From the NCBI RefSeq assembly GCF_010587385.1, contig NZ_CP047475.1, forward strand, positions 434,001 through 498,000: a stretch of DNA of 64,000 bases. The letters are read 5' to 3'. This DNA comes from Vibrio astriarenae. Lineage in GTDB: Bacteria; Pseudomonadota; Gammaproteobacteria; Enterobacterales; Vibrionaceae. The notes under the pieces are model-generated. The model saw only the letters and a program-made list of their open reading frames with translations, was not told the origin of the DNA and searched no databases. Shown here piece by piece: positions 19,474 through 33,873 of the stretch. Position 1 is the stretch's first letter. Each line of letters begins with the position of its first letter. Position numbers and translations under genes: made by a program.

Positions 19474-20850
19474 TTATAGGTTTTCTTCGGCAAACTCTGC
19501 TAATCGAGAACGCACTACGCCGTTAAGGTGAATGTTGGCACTACCTTCAAAGTTTTTGAATCGTTCCACCATATAGGTCAGCCCCGAAGTCACGGGGGTT
19601 AAATAGGGTGAATCAATTTGTGCCAAGTTCCCCGAGCAGACAATTTTAGTGCCCTCACCACAGCGGGTAATGATGGTTTTTATCTGTGAAGCTGTGAGAT
19701 TTTGGCACTCATCGAGCAGCACAAACGCATTTTGAATTGAGCGACCTCGCATAAAGTTAATGGACTTGAACTGGATGTTGGCTTTGTCACAGATATATTT
19801 TAAAGAGCCCTCAGTGCAGTGATCATTTTTATGCAGAGCTTCAAGAGTGTCGGTGATGGCCGCTAGCCAAGGCATCATTTTCTCTTCTTCTGTACCCGGT
19901 AAGAAACCAATGGATTCACCGATATCTGGTGTATTTCGCGTGACAATAATTTTATCGAACATACAGCGCTCAATACTTTGCTCTAACGCACTGGCCATCG
20001 CTAATAGCGTTTTACCGCTGCCCGCAGCCCCGGTAAGAATGACCAAATCAATATCGGGGTCGAGTAGGGCATCCATCGCCATTCCCTGATAGATATTCTT
20101 GGGTGTAATGTCCCAAGCTCGACGAGACATCATTCGCTCACGGCTAAGGTCTTTTATAGTAACCGTTTCTGGCGAAATATCTTCGACACGCCCGGCAAAA
20201 TCACTGGTTTCATCAATCACATACTGATTGATAAAGGTCGGCTCAAAGGGGGCTCTCGATAGAGTATGTAAAGTGCGCCCACCTAGCGTGCGACTCTCAA
20301 CTTGGTCGATACGTTGCCAAAAATCACCCTCACACTGCTGAAAACCTTTGGTTAGGTACTGAACATCATCAATGAGTTGGTCGGTACGATAGTCTTCGAC
20401 AAACCGAACGCCCGCGCCTTTAGCACGTAGGCGCATATTGATATCTTTGGTGACAAGAACCACCTCTCTTGGAGCACGTTTGTTTTGCAGATATAACGTT
20501 GCATTGAGGATGCGGTTATCCCCCGCCTTATCCGCGAACGCTTTAATGGTTTCTTGAAGTTGATAGTCGGCAAGTATCGCAATGGTGCCAGATTGCTCTT
20601 GCTGGCGAATAATAGGAATACCTTCGGAGATTTGGTCTGGTGTTGCATCTCGGAATAGATCCTCTAAAGCTCGGATGGCAACGCGAGCATCGCGTGCAAC
20701 GTCTCTTTTACTGTCTTTAATGCGGTCGAGCTCTTCGAGGACAGTCATTGGAATGACAACGTCGTGTTCTTGGAAAGAAAAAATAGCGTGAGGTTCGTGA
20801 AGTAGAATATTGGTGTCGAGAATAAACAGTTTGCGATCGGTATCGCCCAT
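19474..20850 (-). CDS. PIN-PhoH family ATPase
   Basis: A 458-residue protein with an N-terminal PIN-type RNase domain (about residues 5-150, beginning LFILDTNILLHEP with the catalytic Asp12). It is fused to a C-terminal PhoH ATPase domain with Walker A GAAGSGKT near residue 268 and the LLDECQN Walker B. Such PhoH2-like fusions have been linked to RNA unwinding and cleavage in mycobacteria; the role in Vibrio is unknown. The start at 20850 lies six bases after AAGGAG; the ATG two codons earlier is adjacent to that site and unlikely. It is divergent from rapA. Confidence 0.9.
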   Translation of the reverse strand: MGDTDRKLFILDTNILLHEPHAIFSFQEHDVVIPMTVLEELDRIKDSKRDVARDARVAIRALEDLFRDATPDQISEGIPIIRQQEQSGTIAILADYQLQETIKAFADKAGDNRILNATLYLQNKRAPREVVLVTKDINMRLRAKGAGVRFVEDYRTDQLIDDVQYLTKGFQQCEGDFWQRIDQVESRTLGGRTLHTLSRAPFEPTFINQYVIDETSDFAGRVEDISPETVTIKDLSRERMMSRRAWDITPKNIYQGMAMDALLDPDIDLVILTGAAGSGKTLLAMASALEQSIERCMFDKIIVTRNTPDIGESIGFLPGTEEEKMMPWLAAITDTLEALHKNDHCTEGSLKYICDKANIQFKSINFMRGRSIQNAFVLLDECQNLTASQIKTIITRCGEGTKIVCSGNLAQIDSPYLTPVTSGLTYMVERFKNFEGSANIHLNGVVRSRLAEFAEENL

Positions 20851-21246
20851 AAGCATCTCCTTGCCAAATGGCAGCGCTGTTTGGTCAGCAGTAACAAAGT
20901 CACTGACTTATCACAGTAAAGCGGCGATGTATGGCTAGTAACGCTCGGCCACAGTTTCGCCGATTTACTCATTGCTCATCTTCTCAAAAATGAGCTTCCC
21001 ACAATTCTTATTATAGTGGGAGATTCCTTTACCATACCGTTGCTGTTTTTACACTTTGATTACAAGCTAGTTTTCACAAAAAAAACCACTCGGATCACGT
21101 GACCTCTATCACAGCTTGCAGTAACATTAGCCCCCTTTTTCTCCGCCATAACTCGCCTATATTTAGTAGGGTGAGTTGCATTCGTTTAAGGCGAGAGACA
21201 ACACCAAGCTCCACATTCATCATTCTTCATACGAGGTAGTGTATTC
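20851..21246. promoter_or_regulatory. phoH-rapA divergent intergenic region with CRP-like site
   Basis: 396 bases without a gene. A CRP-like palindrome, CGTGA-CCTCTA-TCACA, lies at 21098-21113, about 135 bases before rapA. Two inverted repeats are visible: GCTCAT/ATGAGC at about 20972-20995 and TCCCAC/GTGGGA at about 20997-21024. I could not place a convincing -35/-10 pair for rapA. No small frame with a good ribosome-binding site is seen. Confidence 0.4.
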
Positions 21247-24156
21247 ATGACATTTGCTATTGGGCAGCGTTGGATTAGCGATACGGAAAGCGATTTAGGG
21301 TTAGGGACAGTAGTAGCAGTTGATGCGCGCACAGTCACAGTGATGTTTGCTGCATCAGAAGATAATCGCGTATACGCACGTAACGATGCGCCAGTGACAC
21401 GAGTGATTTTCAATGTGGGTGATACCGTGGAGTCACAACAAGGTTGGACACTGACAGTTGATGAAGTGATTGAAGAAGATGGACTCGTGAGTTACGTCGG
21501 TACACGAGAAGATACGCAAGAGTCAGGTGTCGTACTTCGTGAGATCTTGCTGAGTAACCAGATTCGATTCAACAAACCACAAGACAAGTTATATGCAGGT
21601 CAAGTAGACCGTATGGATAACTTTGTTCTGCGGTACCGCGCACTACAGAATCAATATCAACAACATAAAAGTCCAATGCGTGGCCTTTGTGGCATGCGTG
21701 CAGGTCTTATTCCTCACCAGCTCTACATTGCCCATGAGGTTGGTCGCCGTCATGCGCCACGCGTGTTGCTGGCAGATGAGGTAGGCCTTGGTAAAACCAT
21801 CGAGGCCGGTATGATCATTCACCAGCAGGTGTTAGCCGGTCGTGCAGAGCGTATTTTGATTGTGGTACCGGAAACTCTGCAACATCAGTGGCTAGTAGAG
21901 ATGCTTCGTCGTTTCAATCTTCATTTCTCTGTTTTTGACGAAGAGCGTTGTATTGAAGCCTTTGCCGAGGCGGATAACCCGTTTGATACTCAGCAACTGG
22001 TTCTGTGTTCTCTTGATTTCCTACGTAAAAGTCGTAAACGTTTCGAACAGGCATTGGAAGGGGATTGGGATCTACTCGTTGTCGATGAGGCGCACCACCT
22101 AGAGTGGAGTGAAGAAAAGCCAAGCAGAGAATATCAAGTCATTGAAGGTTTAGCTGAGCGAACGCCAGGCGTATTGCTTCTGACAGCAACACCGGAGCAG
22201 CTTGGACGAGAAAGCCACTTTGCCCGTCTTCGTCTTTTGGATGCCGACCGCTTTTTTGATTATCAAGCCTTCGTGCAAGAGGAAGAGCAATATGCTCCTG
22301 TGGCTGATGCTGTCGCCTCTCTCTTTACTGGTGAGCAGCTCTCGAACGATGCAAAGAACCAGATTACCGAGCTACTTTCTGAGCAAGACGTCGAGCCACT
22401 GTTCCGTATTATCGAAAATGACGCTGATGAAGAGTCATGTGCTAATGCTCGCCAGGAGCTGATCGATAATCTTATGGATCGTCATGGTACAGGTCGCGTT
22501 CTATTTAGAAACACACGTGCTGCGATTAAAGGTTTCCCTAAGCGTATGGTTAACCTGATGCCTATGGCGATTCCATCGCAATACAACACGTCAATGCGTG
22601 TCGCGGGCATGCTGGGTGGCAAAATGAGTGACGAGGCACGCGCACTCAAAAACCTATACCCAGAAGAAATTTTCCAAGAGTTTGAAGGTGACGAATCAAG
22701 CTGGTGGCAGTTTGATCCGCGTGTTGATTGGCTGATTGAGAAAGTTAAAGACAAACGCAGTGACAAGATCTTGGTGATTGCGTCGCGAGCAGCAACGGCC
22801 CTACAACTTGAACAGGCACTGCGCGAGCGTGAAGGTATTCGTGCGACGGTATTCCACGAAGGAATGTCGATTCTTGAACGTGATAAAGCTGCAGCTTACT
22901 TTGCGCAAGAAGAGGGCGGTGCACAGGTTCTTATCTGTAGTGAAATTGGCTCGGAAGGTCGCAACTTCCAGTTCGCAAATCAGCTCGTGATGTTTGATTT
23001 GCCGTTTAACCCAGACCTGCTTGAACAGCGCATTGGCCGCCTAGACCGAATTGGTCAGCAAAATGATATTGACGTTCACGTCCCATACCTAGAGGGAACA
23101 TCACAGGGTATTTTGGCTCGCTGGTTTAACGAGGGGTTGAATGCGTTTGCGGAAACTTGCCCTACTGGCCGCACCGTTTATGAACAACACTCAGGTGCAC
23201 TGATAAAGATGCTGGCATCGGGTGATATCACTGAGCTTGATGATGTGATTGAACAGTCACATAAAATGAATCAAGAGCTAAAAGCACAGCTTGAGCAAGG
23301 TCGAGATCGCCTACTTGAGATGCACTCAAATGGAGGCGAAAAAGCACAGAAGATTGTCGACCAAATCTCGGCAACCGATGGCGACACCAACTTGGTGACA
23401 TTTGCGCTAAGCCTCTTCGACACTATTGGCCTAAACCAAGACGACAAAGGCGAGAATGCTCTAGTGGTGACACCATCAGAGCACATGCTGGTGCCAAGCT
23501 ACCCAGGACTTCCTTATGAAGGTGCAACAATCACCTTCGATCGCGATACTGCACTATCTCGAGAAGATATGAACTTCATCAGCTGGGAACATCCGATGAT
23601 CCAAGGTGGCATCGATTTGATCATGAGTGAAGGCGTAGGTACGTCGGCCGTTTCTCTCCTGAAGAATAAGGCATTGCCTGTTGGCACCATTTTGGTAGAG
23701 CTGGTTTACTGTGTGGATGCTCAAGCGCCAAAACGTTCTGGTATTAGCCGCTTCTTACCGAAAACACCGATTCGTTTGATGATGGATCAGCGTGGAAATG
23801 ATCTTTCGGCACAGGTTGAGTTTGACAGTTTTAATCGTCAGTTAAGTCCAGTGAACCGTCACCTGGCAAGCAAGCTGGTCAATTCAGTGCAAGCTCAGAT
23901 CCACACGATGATTGAAGCGGGCGATAAGGCAGTGACAGAACCAGTAGAGCGTATTCGTCAGCAAGCGAAACAAGATATGCATGCGAGCTTGAATGCAGAG
24001 CTTGAACGACTTCAAGCGCTAAAAGCGGTGAATCCGAATATTCGTGATGAAGAAATTGTTGCGATTGAAGAGCAGATTAATCAGCTAGATAGCTACATTG
24101 AGAAAGCACAATATCAATTAGACTCGCTGCGCTTGATTGTGGTATCTCATAACTAA
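21247..24156 (+). CDS. rapA: RNA polymerase-associated SWI2/SNF2 ATPase RapA
   Basis: RapA (HepA) binds RNA polymerase and recycles it after transcription. Its 969 residues are near the E. coli length (968). Two N-terminal Tudor-like domains span about residues 1-110. Helicase lobe 1 has Walker [14 protein letters not shown] near residue 176 and DEAHH near 280. Lobe 2 carries [15 protein letters not shown] and the arginine finger in [11 protein letters not shown] near 596. A long helical C-terminal region follows. rluA is downstream, as in E. coli, although here the nramp-like gene is inserted between. Confidence 0.97.
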   Translation: MTFAIGQRWISDTESDLGLGTVVAVDARTVTVMFAASEDNRVYARNDAPVTRVIFNVGDTVESQQGWTLTVDEVIEEDGLVSYVGTREDTQESGVVLREILLSNQIRFNKPQDKLYAGQVDRMDNFVLRYRALQNQYQQHKSPMRGLCGMRAGLIPHQLYIAHEVGRRHAPRVLLADEVGLGKTIEAGMIIHQQVLAGRAERILIVVPETLQHQWLVEMLRRFNLHFSVFDEERCIEAFAEADNPFDTQQLVLCSLDFLRKSRKRFEQALEGDWDLLVVDEAHHLEWSEEKPSREYQVIEGLAERTPGVLLLTATPEQLGRESHFARLRLLDADRFFDYQAFVQEEEQYAPVADAVASLFTGEQLSNDAKNQITELLSEQDVEPLFRIIENDADEESCANARQELIDNLMDRHGTGRVLFRNTRAAIKGFPKRMVNLMPMAIPSQYNTSMRVAGMLGGKMSDEARALKNLYPEEIFQEFEGDESSWWQFDPRVDWLIEKVKDKRSDKILVIASRAATALQLEQALREREGIRATVFHEGMSILERDKAAAYFAQEEGGAQVLICSEIGSEGRNFQFANQLVMFDLPFNPDLLEQRIGRLDRIGQQNDIDVHVPYLEGTSQGILARWFNEGLNAFAETCPTGRTVYEQHSGALIKMLASGDITELDDVIEQSHKMNQELKAQLEQGRDRLLEMHSNGGEKAQKIVDQISATDGDTNLVTFALSLFDTIGLNQDDKGENALVVTPSEHMLVPSYPGLPYEGATITFDRDTALSREDMNFISWEHPMIQGGIDLIMSEGVGTSAVSLLKNKALPVGTILVELVYCVDAQAPKRSGISRFLPKTPIRLMMDQRGNDLSAQVEFDSFNRQLSPVNRHLASKLVNSVQAQIHTMIEAGDKAVTEPVERIRQQAKQDMHASLNAELERLQALKAVNPNIRDEEIVAIEEQINQLDSYIEKAQYQLDSLRLIVVSHN

Positions 24157-24177
24157 CGGTTTGAGATTACGCTAGAC

Positions 24178-24216
24178 AAAAGGGCTTCATACCAACAGGT
24201 ACGAAGCCCTTTTTGT
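24178..24216. terminator. terminator between rapA and the nramp-like gene
   Basis: AAAAGGGCTTC and GAAGCCCTTTTT arms around a 14-base loop, between convergent genes. Confidence 0.85.
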
Positions 24217-24245
24217 TTATTACGGATGCTAGGTTTTGTTAAACG

Positions 24246-25517
24246 TTACATTAACCATTTCCACCAAATAAACAGCGCAAGGAAGCCAAACAAGTAAATC
24301 AATCCTACTTGAGATAGACGCTTGAGACCTTGAGTCATTGCTAGCTCTTTTGGCAGTTCCGTGCGAGAGACCAAGAGGTAGTTTAGTAGGGCAAAGACTG
24401 GCGTGGTCATGAATGCCATCACCATAGCGAAATCCAACATTGGCATCAGAGCAGACATCAAAAATAGAATGATCGATAGCGCACACGCTGAAACAATAAC
24501 CATCCACGTTTGAGTAACTTTAGGATTCGCTTGTGGTTGCTTTAGCAATAAGCGTTGTGATTCTGAGATAACTCGAGAGTAGCCATCAATGACCGTAATT
24601 GTGCTGCCGAAGATGCAGAAAAACGCAATCACAGCGATGAGCATGCGTGACCACTCGCCAATCGTAGACGCATAAAGTCCTACAAGCTGATGAGTAAACC
24701 CGACCCCTGAAGCTGATAGCTCTACACCACTTCCGTGAATCACCAATGCGCCCAGTGCGACGAAAACCAACGCAAGTAGTGCAGTACCAAGGTAGCCCAC
24801 ATTGAAATCGAATAGAGCAGACTTAGCCGTTACTTCCGTATGACGCTGCTGACTCTTGAGCCACATTGAGGTAATGCTTGAGATCTCAATGGGGGCGGGC
24901 ATCCAACCCATGGTAACCACTAAAAAACCGATAGCAGCAATAGACCATGGTGAAGGCGCTTCAAATTGAGCAACAGGCTCTACCGGATTACCAACAGCAA
25001 TGGTTACCGCGACAACGGTTGCGATCGTTAAGGTGGTCATAATGATCTTTGATAGGGTATCGAGCGCCTTATAGTGACCAGCGAACAAAATAGCCAAGCA
25101 AATAGTGAGCACGATACTGCATAAAACAGGAAGTGGTAGATCAAAAGGAATGAAATAGTTAAGCAAGCTGGCACTAAAGAGCAGCAAGGCTGCGGTGTTG
25201 ATGATGCCAGAAACGACACTGAGCAGAGTAAAAACCCACAAATATGGGCGACCTAGATTTGCATAGCCCTCTACAAGGCTTTTTCCTGTACCAACAGTAA
25301 ATTGTACGCCAGCTTTAAAAAAAGGATATTTAAACAGGTTCACTAGCAGAATGAGTCCGGCTAATTGCCAGCCATAGATAGCACCCGCTTTGGTTGAGGC
25401 AACCAAGTGTGAACCACCGACGGCCGCGGCTGCCATCATTACTCCTGGCCCCAGTGAACGCATAAAGCCAAGCAGTCCATTCTTCGGTGATGACGTTGTT
25501 TTGCTGACACTCTCCAT
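24246..25517 (-). CDS. Nramp-related membrane transporter, atypical
   Basis: A 423-residue integral membrane protein with about eleven transmembrane segments, resembling the Nramp family in layout. The N-terminal signature begins SLGPGVMMAAAAVGGSH at about residues 21-37, but the metal-binding DPGN of ordinary manganese/iron Nramp proteins is replaced by GGSH (34-37). The TM6 region reads MGWMPAPIE instead of the usual MPH. These are the residues that coordinate the ion in known structures, so the substrate is probably not the usual Mn/Fe. The ATG at 25517 is preferred to an in-frame TTG ten codons upstream. It sits between rapA and rluA, which are neighbours in E. coli. Confidence 0.75.
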   Translation of the reverse strand: MESVSKTTSSPKNGLLGFMRSLGPGVMMAAAAVGGSHLVASTKAGAIYGWQLAGLILLVNLFKYPFFKAGVQFTVGTGKSLVEGYANLGRPYLWVFTLLSVVSGIINTAALLLFSASLLNYFIPFDLPLPVLCSIVLTICLAILFAGHYKALDTLSKIIMTTLTIATVVAVTIAVGNPVEPVAQFEAPSPWSIAAIGFLVVTMGWMPAPIEISSITSMWLKSQQRHTEVTAKSALFDFNVGYLGTALLALVFVALGALVIHGSGVELSASGVGFTHQLVGLYASTIGEWSRMLIAVIAFFCIFGSTITVIDGYSRVISESQRLLLKQPQANPKVTQTWMVIVSACALSIILFLMSALMPMLDFAMVMAFMTTPVFALLNYLLVSRTELPKELAMTQGLKRLSQVGLIYLFGFLALFIWWKWLM

Positions 25518-25686
25518 ATCGCTCTTATTCCTTTTTGTTATTGTCAATAATTGATATTAATATCATGCAAGATCTGACTGTCAACTTTTAATTACAGTTG
25601 CGTTTACGGTTTAGGTGGTGGTGAGTTTGTCATAAAACCAACGGTTGCTATAATCCGCGTCCATTTAACAGCTTTAGGTCCTAATC

Positions 25687-26424
25687 ATGGCAATGCTTGA
25701 ATACCATCCACCACGTGAGCCGTGGATCGATATCATGTATGAGGATGAGCATATTCTTGTTGCAAACAAGCCTTCGGGCTTGCTGTCGGTGCCTGGTCGC
25801 TTGGCAGAACATTACGACAGTATGTGGAGTCGACTTGATGCTGAATATCCGGGTATTCAGGTGATTCATCGCTTAGATATGTCGACTTCAGGCTTGATGT
25901 TATTTGCCAAAGATAAACGCTCGGAAAGCGCTTTAAAAAAGCAATTTCAATATCGCTTAACGCATAAGGTCTACTACGCTCGAGTGTGGGGGCATCCAGA
26001 GAAAGAGGCTGGTGAAGTTGACCTGCCTTTGATTTGTGATTGGCCAAACAGACCAAGGCAGATGGTGTGCTTTAATAATGGCAAACCTTCCCAGACGCTT
26101 TACCAAGTGGTGACACGAGAAGAGAAAACATCAGTGGTAAGACTGTTGCCGATTACTGGGCGCTCGCATCAGTTGCGTGTTCACATGCAAGCCTTAGGTC
26201 ATCCAATCGTGGGAGATGAGTTTTATTCTGAAGGAGAAGCGCTGACGTTTTCTTCCCGATTAGAACTTCATGCGGCAGAGCTCAGTTTTTATCACCCACA
26301 AACGAGCCAATTAGAGAGTGTCTTTGTTCCTTGTGACTTTTATCCGCAAGCTGAGCCAATGATCTTTACCTTTTTCTCGCCTGTGACAGAATTGCCAGAT
26401 TATAAGACACTGCCAAAATCGTAA
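25687..26424 (+). CDS. rluA: dual-specificity RNA pseudouridine synthase RluA
   Basis: RluA modifies U746 of 23S rRNA and U32 of several tRNAs. The 245-residue protein is about 25 residues longer than E. coli RluA at the C-terminus. The catalytic aspartate is D64 in VIHRLDMSTSG, followed by LPLICDWPNRP and ITGRSHQLRVHM, nearly identical to the E. coli enzyme as I recall it. There is no S4 domain, as expected for RluA. It lies one gene after rapA, an ancestral neighbour. Confidence 0.94.
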   Translation: MAMLEYHPPREPWIDIMYEDEHILVANKPSGLLSVPGRLAEHYDSMWSRLDAEYPGIQVIHRLDMSTSGLMLFAKDKRSESALKKQFQYRLTHKVYYARVWGHPEKEAGEVDLPLICDWPNRPRQMVCFNNGKPSQTLYQVVTREEKTSVVRLLPITGRSHQLRVHMQALGHPIVGDEFYSEGEALTFSSRLELHAAELSFYHPQTSQLESVFVPCDFYPQAEPMIFTFFSPVTELPDYKTLPKS

Positions 26425-26458
26425 CTCTTCTCTCTATCGGCAGTGAATAGGAGTCCTT

Positions 26459-27421
26459 ATGTCACTGCCAAAAGTGGTGTTTCTCGATAGAGCAACCATA
26501 CCTTCGTATATCAACCTTCCTGAAGTTAAGCACCCTCATCACTGGGTTGAGTATGAATATACTCAGCCAGAAGAAGTGATTGAGCGCATTCAAGATGCGC
26601 AAGTCGTTATTTCTAATAAAGTCATCTTGGGTTCAGAGCAGCTAAAACACTGCCCTAACTTGAAGTTGATTGCAGTGGCAGCAACGGGTTACAACAATGT
26701 AGACATTGAATATTGTCAGAAAAATCACATCGGGGTGGCCAATGTAAGAGGTTATGCGCAGCGTTCGGTACCAGAGCATGTGATGACAATGGTGTTCGCC
26801 TTACGCAGAAGCCTTGTGGGTTATCACAATGACATTATCAAAGGTGAATGGCAGCGTCATAAACAGTTCTGTTTTTTTACTCACACGATTGGCGATGTTG
26901 CTGGTTCTACAATGGTGATTGTCGGTAGCGGTGCGTTGGGCCAGGCTACAGCAAGCCTAGCTAAATCAATAGGAATGAACGTAGTTTTTGCTGAGAGAAA
27001 AGGTGCTGCGCAATGTCGTGATGGCTATTTACCTTTTGAGTGTGCCTTATCGCTTGCTGATGTTGTTACACTTCATTGCCCGTTATCTGAAGCGACACAT
27101 CACCTAATAGGTAAAAAAGAGCTGTTTCTAATGAAGTCGAGTGCAATATTGATTAATACTGGGCGAGGTGGACTAGTAGACGAAGCTGCACTAGTTAACG
27201 CGTTGATCGAAAATAAAATTGCGGCAGCAGGGGTTGATGTTTTCACCCAAGAGCCTGCGGATATTACTAACCCCCTCATCGATAACGCCCATTTGCCGAA
27301 TCTATTACTAACACCTCATGTTGCCTGGGGAAGCGATAGTGCGATTCAGAGTCTAGTGGAGATATTGATAGACAATATCGATGCTTTTATTAGCGGAAAA
27401 GAGAAGAACCGAGTGGTGTAA
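26459..27421 (+). CDS. D-2-hydroxyacid dehydrogenase (glycerate/hydroxypyruvate reductase-like)
   Basis: NAD(P)-dependent dehydrogenase of the D-isomer-specific 2-hydroxyacid family, 320 residues. The nucleotide fold shows IVGSGALGQ near residue 153. The catalytic triad is Arg in INTGRGG (about 234), Glu in VFTQEP (about 263) and His in LLTPHVAWG (about 282). The sequence is closest to glycerate dehydrogenase HprA-type enzymes; the exact substrate cannot be told from sequence. An AGGAG site lies upstream of the ATG and it follows rluA by 34 bases. A separate member of the same superfamily, serA, lies at 53.4 kb. Confidence 0.85.
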   Translation: MSLPKVVFLDRATIPSYINLPEVKHPHHWVEYEYTQPEEVIERIQDAQVVISNKVILGSEQLKHCPNLKLIAVAATGYNNVDIEYCQKNHIGVANVRGYAQRSVPEHVMTMVFALRRSLVGYHNDIIKGEWQRHKQFCFFTHTIGDVAGSTMVIVGSGALGQATASLAKSIGMNVVFAERKGAAQCRDGYLPFECALSLADVVTLHCPLSEATHHLIGKKELFLMKSSAILINTGRGGLVDEAALVNALIENKIAAAGVDVFTQEPADITNPLIDNAHLPNLLLTPHVAWGSDSAIQSLVEILIDNIDAFISGKEKNRVV

Positions 27422-27437
27422 GCGACCATAGTGTGAG

Positions 27438-27462
27438 AAAAGGGAGGCAACGCCTCCCTTGG
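27438..27462. terminator. bidirectional terminator
   Basis: AAGGGAGGC-AA-CGCCTCCCTT between two convergent genes, 16 bases after the dehydrogenase. Confidence 0.75.
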
Positions 27463-27466
27463 TTTA

Positions 27467-27943
27467 TTAGTTCGCTTTCGGTAGCACAATCACGCGAGTC
27501 TTTGCCCACATATCATGGAATCCACGCTTTTGAGGATCAATCGGCACGGTAAAGTTGGCTAAGCCAAAACCTGACGTTGAAATTCGAATTAAGGCTTGAG
27601 TAATCGTGATATTACCTCCCTCTTCACTAATCACTCTGAGCTTCCAGGCGCGCATTCCTAGAGTTTGACCAGCTCGAGTCCAAAAGAAGACCAAGAAGCC
27701 GATCCATACGAAGGCAAGGTAGAAGGTATAGACTGGGCTCCACACCGGGTGACTAGAAAGGAAATCGCCTACATCGGCATATGAGCCATAGTTGACGATG
27801 CCGATAGCCACTCCCGCTTCAAGTATCGCAACAACAAGACCTGCAGCAAGCATTTCAATAGCAATAATGATCAAAGCGTCATAGAAAAGAGCTGCCAGGC
27901 GACGAAATAGCCCAGCAGTAGGGTAGTCTTTTATTGTATTCAT
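27467..27943 (-). CDS. RDD family membrane protein
   Basis: A 158-residue protein with the RDD-domain hallmarks. The arginine and aspartate of the name are in FRRLAALFYDALI near the N-terminus. Three membrane segments are visible, at about 17-45, 70-90 and a weaker one near 125. TRAGQTLGMRAWKLRVI is the conserved loop near residue 90. RDD proteins have been implicated in ion exchange or membrane stress in some bacteria, but the function here is unknown. It is divergent from the tRNA-Leu gene. Confidence 0.88.
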   Translation of the reverse strand: MNTIKDYPTAGLFRRLAALFYDALIIIAIEMLAAGLVVAILEAGVAIGIVNYGSYADVGDFLSSHPVWSPVYTFYLAFVWIGFLVFFWTRAGQTLGMRAWKLRVISEEGGNITITQALIRISTSGFGLANFTVPIDPQKRGFHDMWAKTRVIVLPKAN

Positions 27944-28072
27944 TCTTCTTTATTAATTAGCAACTAGAGCAAAGAGCATACAAAATCCCTAGCTAAGCTT
28001 AAAGAGATTGTAGATTTAAAGTGCTTTGCGAGTAAATAAACAGCAGTTGAGCAAAAGTATAGATTTTTTGTG

Positions 28073-28100
28073 TTGCGTTCATCCGATCGTTACGTATAAT
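28073..28100 (+). promoter_or_regulatory. promoter of tRNA-Leu
   Basis: TTGCGT (28073-28078) and a perfect TATAAT (28095-28100) with a 16-base spacer, about 30 bases before the tRNA. Confidence 0.7.
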
Positions 28101-28131
28101 GCACAACACAAAGACGGGGTAACCTGTTGAT

Positions 28132-28216
28132 GCCGGTGTGGTGAAATTGGTATACACGACGGATTCAAAATCCGTTGCCTTCGGGCGTGGCGGTTCAAGT
28201 CCGCCCACCGGTACCA
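28132..28216 (+). tRNA. tRNA-Leu (anticodon CAA)
   Basis: An 85-base class II tRNA including the encoded CCA. The anticodon stem-loop ACGGA-TTCAAAA-TCCGT gives anticodon CAA. It has a long variable arm, the GGTTCAAGTC T-loop and acceptor stem GCCGGTG/CACCGGT. It decodes UUG. It is transcribed from its own promoter and ends at its own terminator, upstream of the rRNA operon. Confidence 0.95.
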
Positions 28217-28223
28217 TCTTTCG

Positions 28224-28258
28224 ATAAAGAGGACATGAAAATGTCCTCTTTATTTTTC
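28224..28258 (+). terminator. terminator of tRNA-Leu
   Basis: A 13-pair stem, ATAAAGAGGACAT with its complement around GAAA, followed by TTTTTC. Confidence 0.9.
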
Positions 28259-28305
28259 TCTGAAAGACACTGAAAAGTGCTTCAGAAAAAATTGAAAAAA
28301 AAGAG

Positions 28306-28333
28306 TTGACTCTGATTTTTCAAAGCGTATTAT
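28306..28333 (+). promoter_or_regulatory. rRNA operon P1 promoter with UP element
   Basis: TTGACT (28306-28311) and TATTAT (28328-28333) are separated by 16 bases, the spacing typical of rrn P1. An A-rich tract at about 28284-28304 (CAGAAAAAATTGAAAAAAAA) sits where an UP element binds the RNA polymerase alpha subunit. The region from here to the 16S start otherwise contains only the rRNA leader. Confidence 0.82.
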
Positions 28334-28378
28334 ACGCATCCCCAACGACGAGACGTTAAGCGGAACGTTAGTGGGAAA

Positions 28379-28391
28379 GCTCTTTAACAAT
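28379..28391 (+). promoter_or_regulatory. rRNA antitermination boxA (leader)
   Basis: GCTCTTTAACAAT is the canonical boxA bound by NusB/S10 for rRNA antitermination. Just downstream, 28395-28432 pairs with 30166-30202 to form the long processing stem around 16S (AATCTGTGTG with CACACAGATT at its core). Confidence 0.88.
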
Positions 28392-28607
28392 ATAAACCTA
28401 TCAATCTGTGTGGGCACTCGTTGATGATAATCCAAAATGAAGCTTAGGCTTCAACTTAGATTTCAATGAACTGAGTGACCAATCGATACTTAGTATCGGC
28501 ACAGTCAATTCATTATCGTTCTGTTGGAACGATAATAGCTTTAAAATTACATTAGTAGTTTTGAAGTCAGTATTCATTGAGTCAGTCCTTCGGGACATCA
28601 AAATCTT

Positions 28608-30159
<1,552 letters not shown>

Positions 30160-30224
30160 TACGATGATTATTGCGATGAGTGTTCACACAGATTGATGGT
30201 TTATAGAATTGAAGAGATGATGTC

Positions 30225-30301
30225 GGGTCTGTAGCTCAGGTGGTTAGAGCGTTCGCCTGATAAGCGAGAGGTCGGTGGTTCAAGTCCACTCAGACCCACC
30301 A
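30225..30301 (+). tRNA. ileT: tRNA-Ile (anticodon GAT)
   Basis: A 77-base tRNA in the 16S-23S spacer. The anticodon loop CTGATAA gives GAT, the acceptor stem is GGGTCTG/CAGACCC and the CCA is encoded. It is followed 40 bases later by tRNA-Ala, the standard pair of this spacer class. Confidence 0.98.
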
Positions 30302-30341
30302 ATTTCCTCCCAAGAGATTGGCGACGACATCACCTATTGAT

Positions 30342-30417
30342 GGGGCTATAGCTCAGCTGGGAGAGCGCCTGCCTTGCACGCAGGAGGTCAGCAGTTCGAT
30401 CCTGCTTAGCTCCACCA
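30342..30417 (+). tRNA. alaT: tRNA-Ala (anticodon TGC)
   Basis: A 76-base spacer tRNA. The anticodon loop CTTGCAC gives TGC, the acceptor stem is GGGGCTA/TAGCTCC and the CCA is encoded. Confidence 0.98.
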
Positions 30418-30474
30418 TCTTTAAGCGCATTCGATGAGTGCTTTTAAAAATGGTTACTTCTTTTGAAGTGATTA

Positions 30475-30487
30475 GCTCTTTAACAAT
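30475..30487 (+). promoter_or_regulatory. rRNA antitermination boxA (spacer)
   Basis: Second copy of GCTCTTTAACAAT before 23S, as in enteric rRNA operons. The roughly 300-base stretch between tRNA-Ala and 23S holds this site, no gene, and the 5' arm of the 23S processing stem (30706-30723 pairs with 33619-33637). Confidence 0.85.
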
Positions 30488-30723
30488 TTGGAAAGCTGAC
30501 GAATAACAACAATCCCCATCTCTTTGAGATGCGTTGTTATTCAATTAAAAGTTCTCAAATCCTAAAACTACGGTTTTAGGTACCAACACACATTCAAGTG
30601 TTCTTGGAAAGTATCGAAAGATACTTATATTTGAGTCCGGCAAAATCGAGTCTGCATCATGTATAAAAATTGCAGACAACTTTGGTTGTTTAAACAACAA
30701 CTCGAAACTCCTTCGGGTTGTAT

Positions 30724-33618
<2,895 letters not shown>

Positions 33619-33707
33619 TACAACACCCAAGGGGTTTTGATGGACTCAAAGCAAGAATATTGAATGTGTGTACATTAACTTTTAAAAGCTTTCCGAATTA
33701 AAGAATT

Positions 33708-33827
33708 TGCTTGGCGACCATAGCGTTGTGGACCCACCTGATTTCCATGCCGAACTCAGAAGTGAAACGCAATAGCGCCGATGGTAGTGTGGGGCTTCCC
33801 CATGTGAGAGTAGGACATCGCCAGGCT
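33708..33827 (+). rRNA. rrf: 5S ribosomal RNA (first copy)
   Basis: A 120-base 5S rRNA with loop sequences CCGAACTCAGAAGTGAAAC and GATGGTAGTGTGGGG, and closing stem TGCTTGGCGA/TCGCCAGGC. It lies 90 bases after 23S. Confidence 0.97.
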
Positions 33828-33873
33828 CCTATTTATTTTCACTTTTTTGAAAAGTGAAGACAAAAAGTATAAA

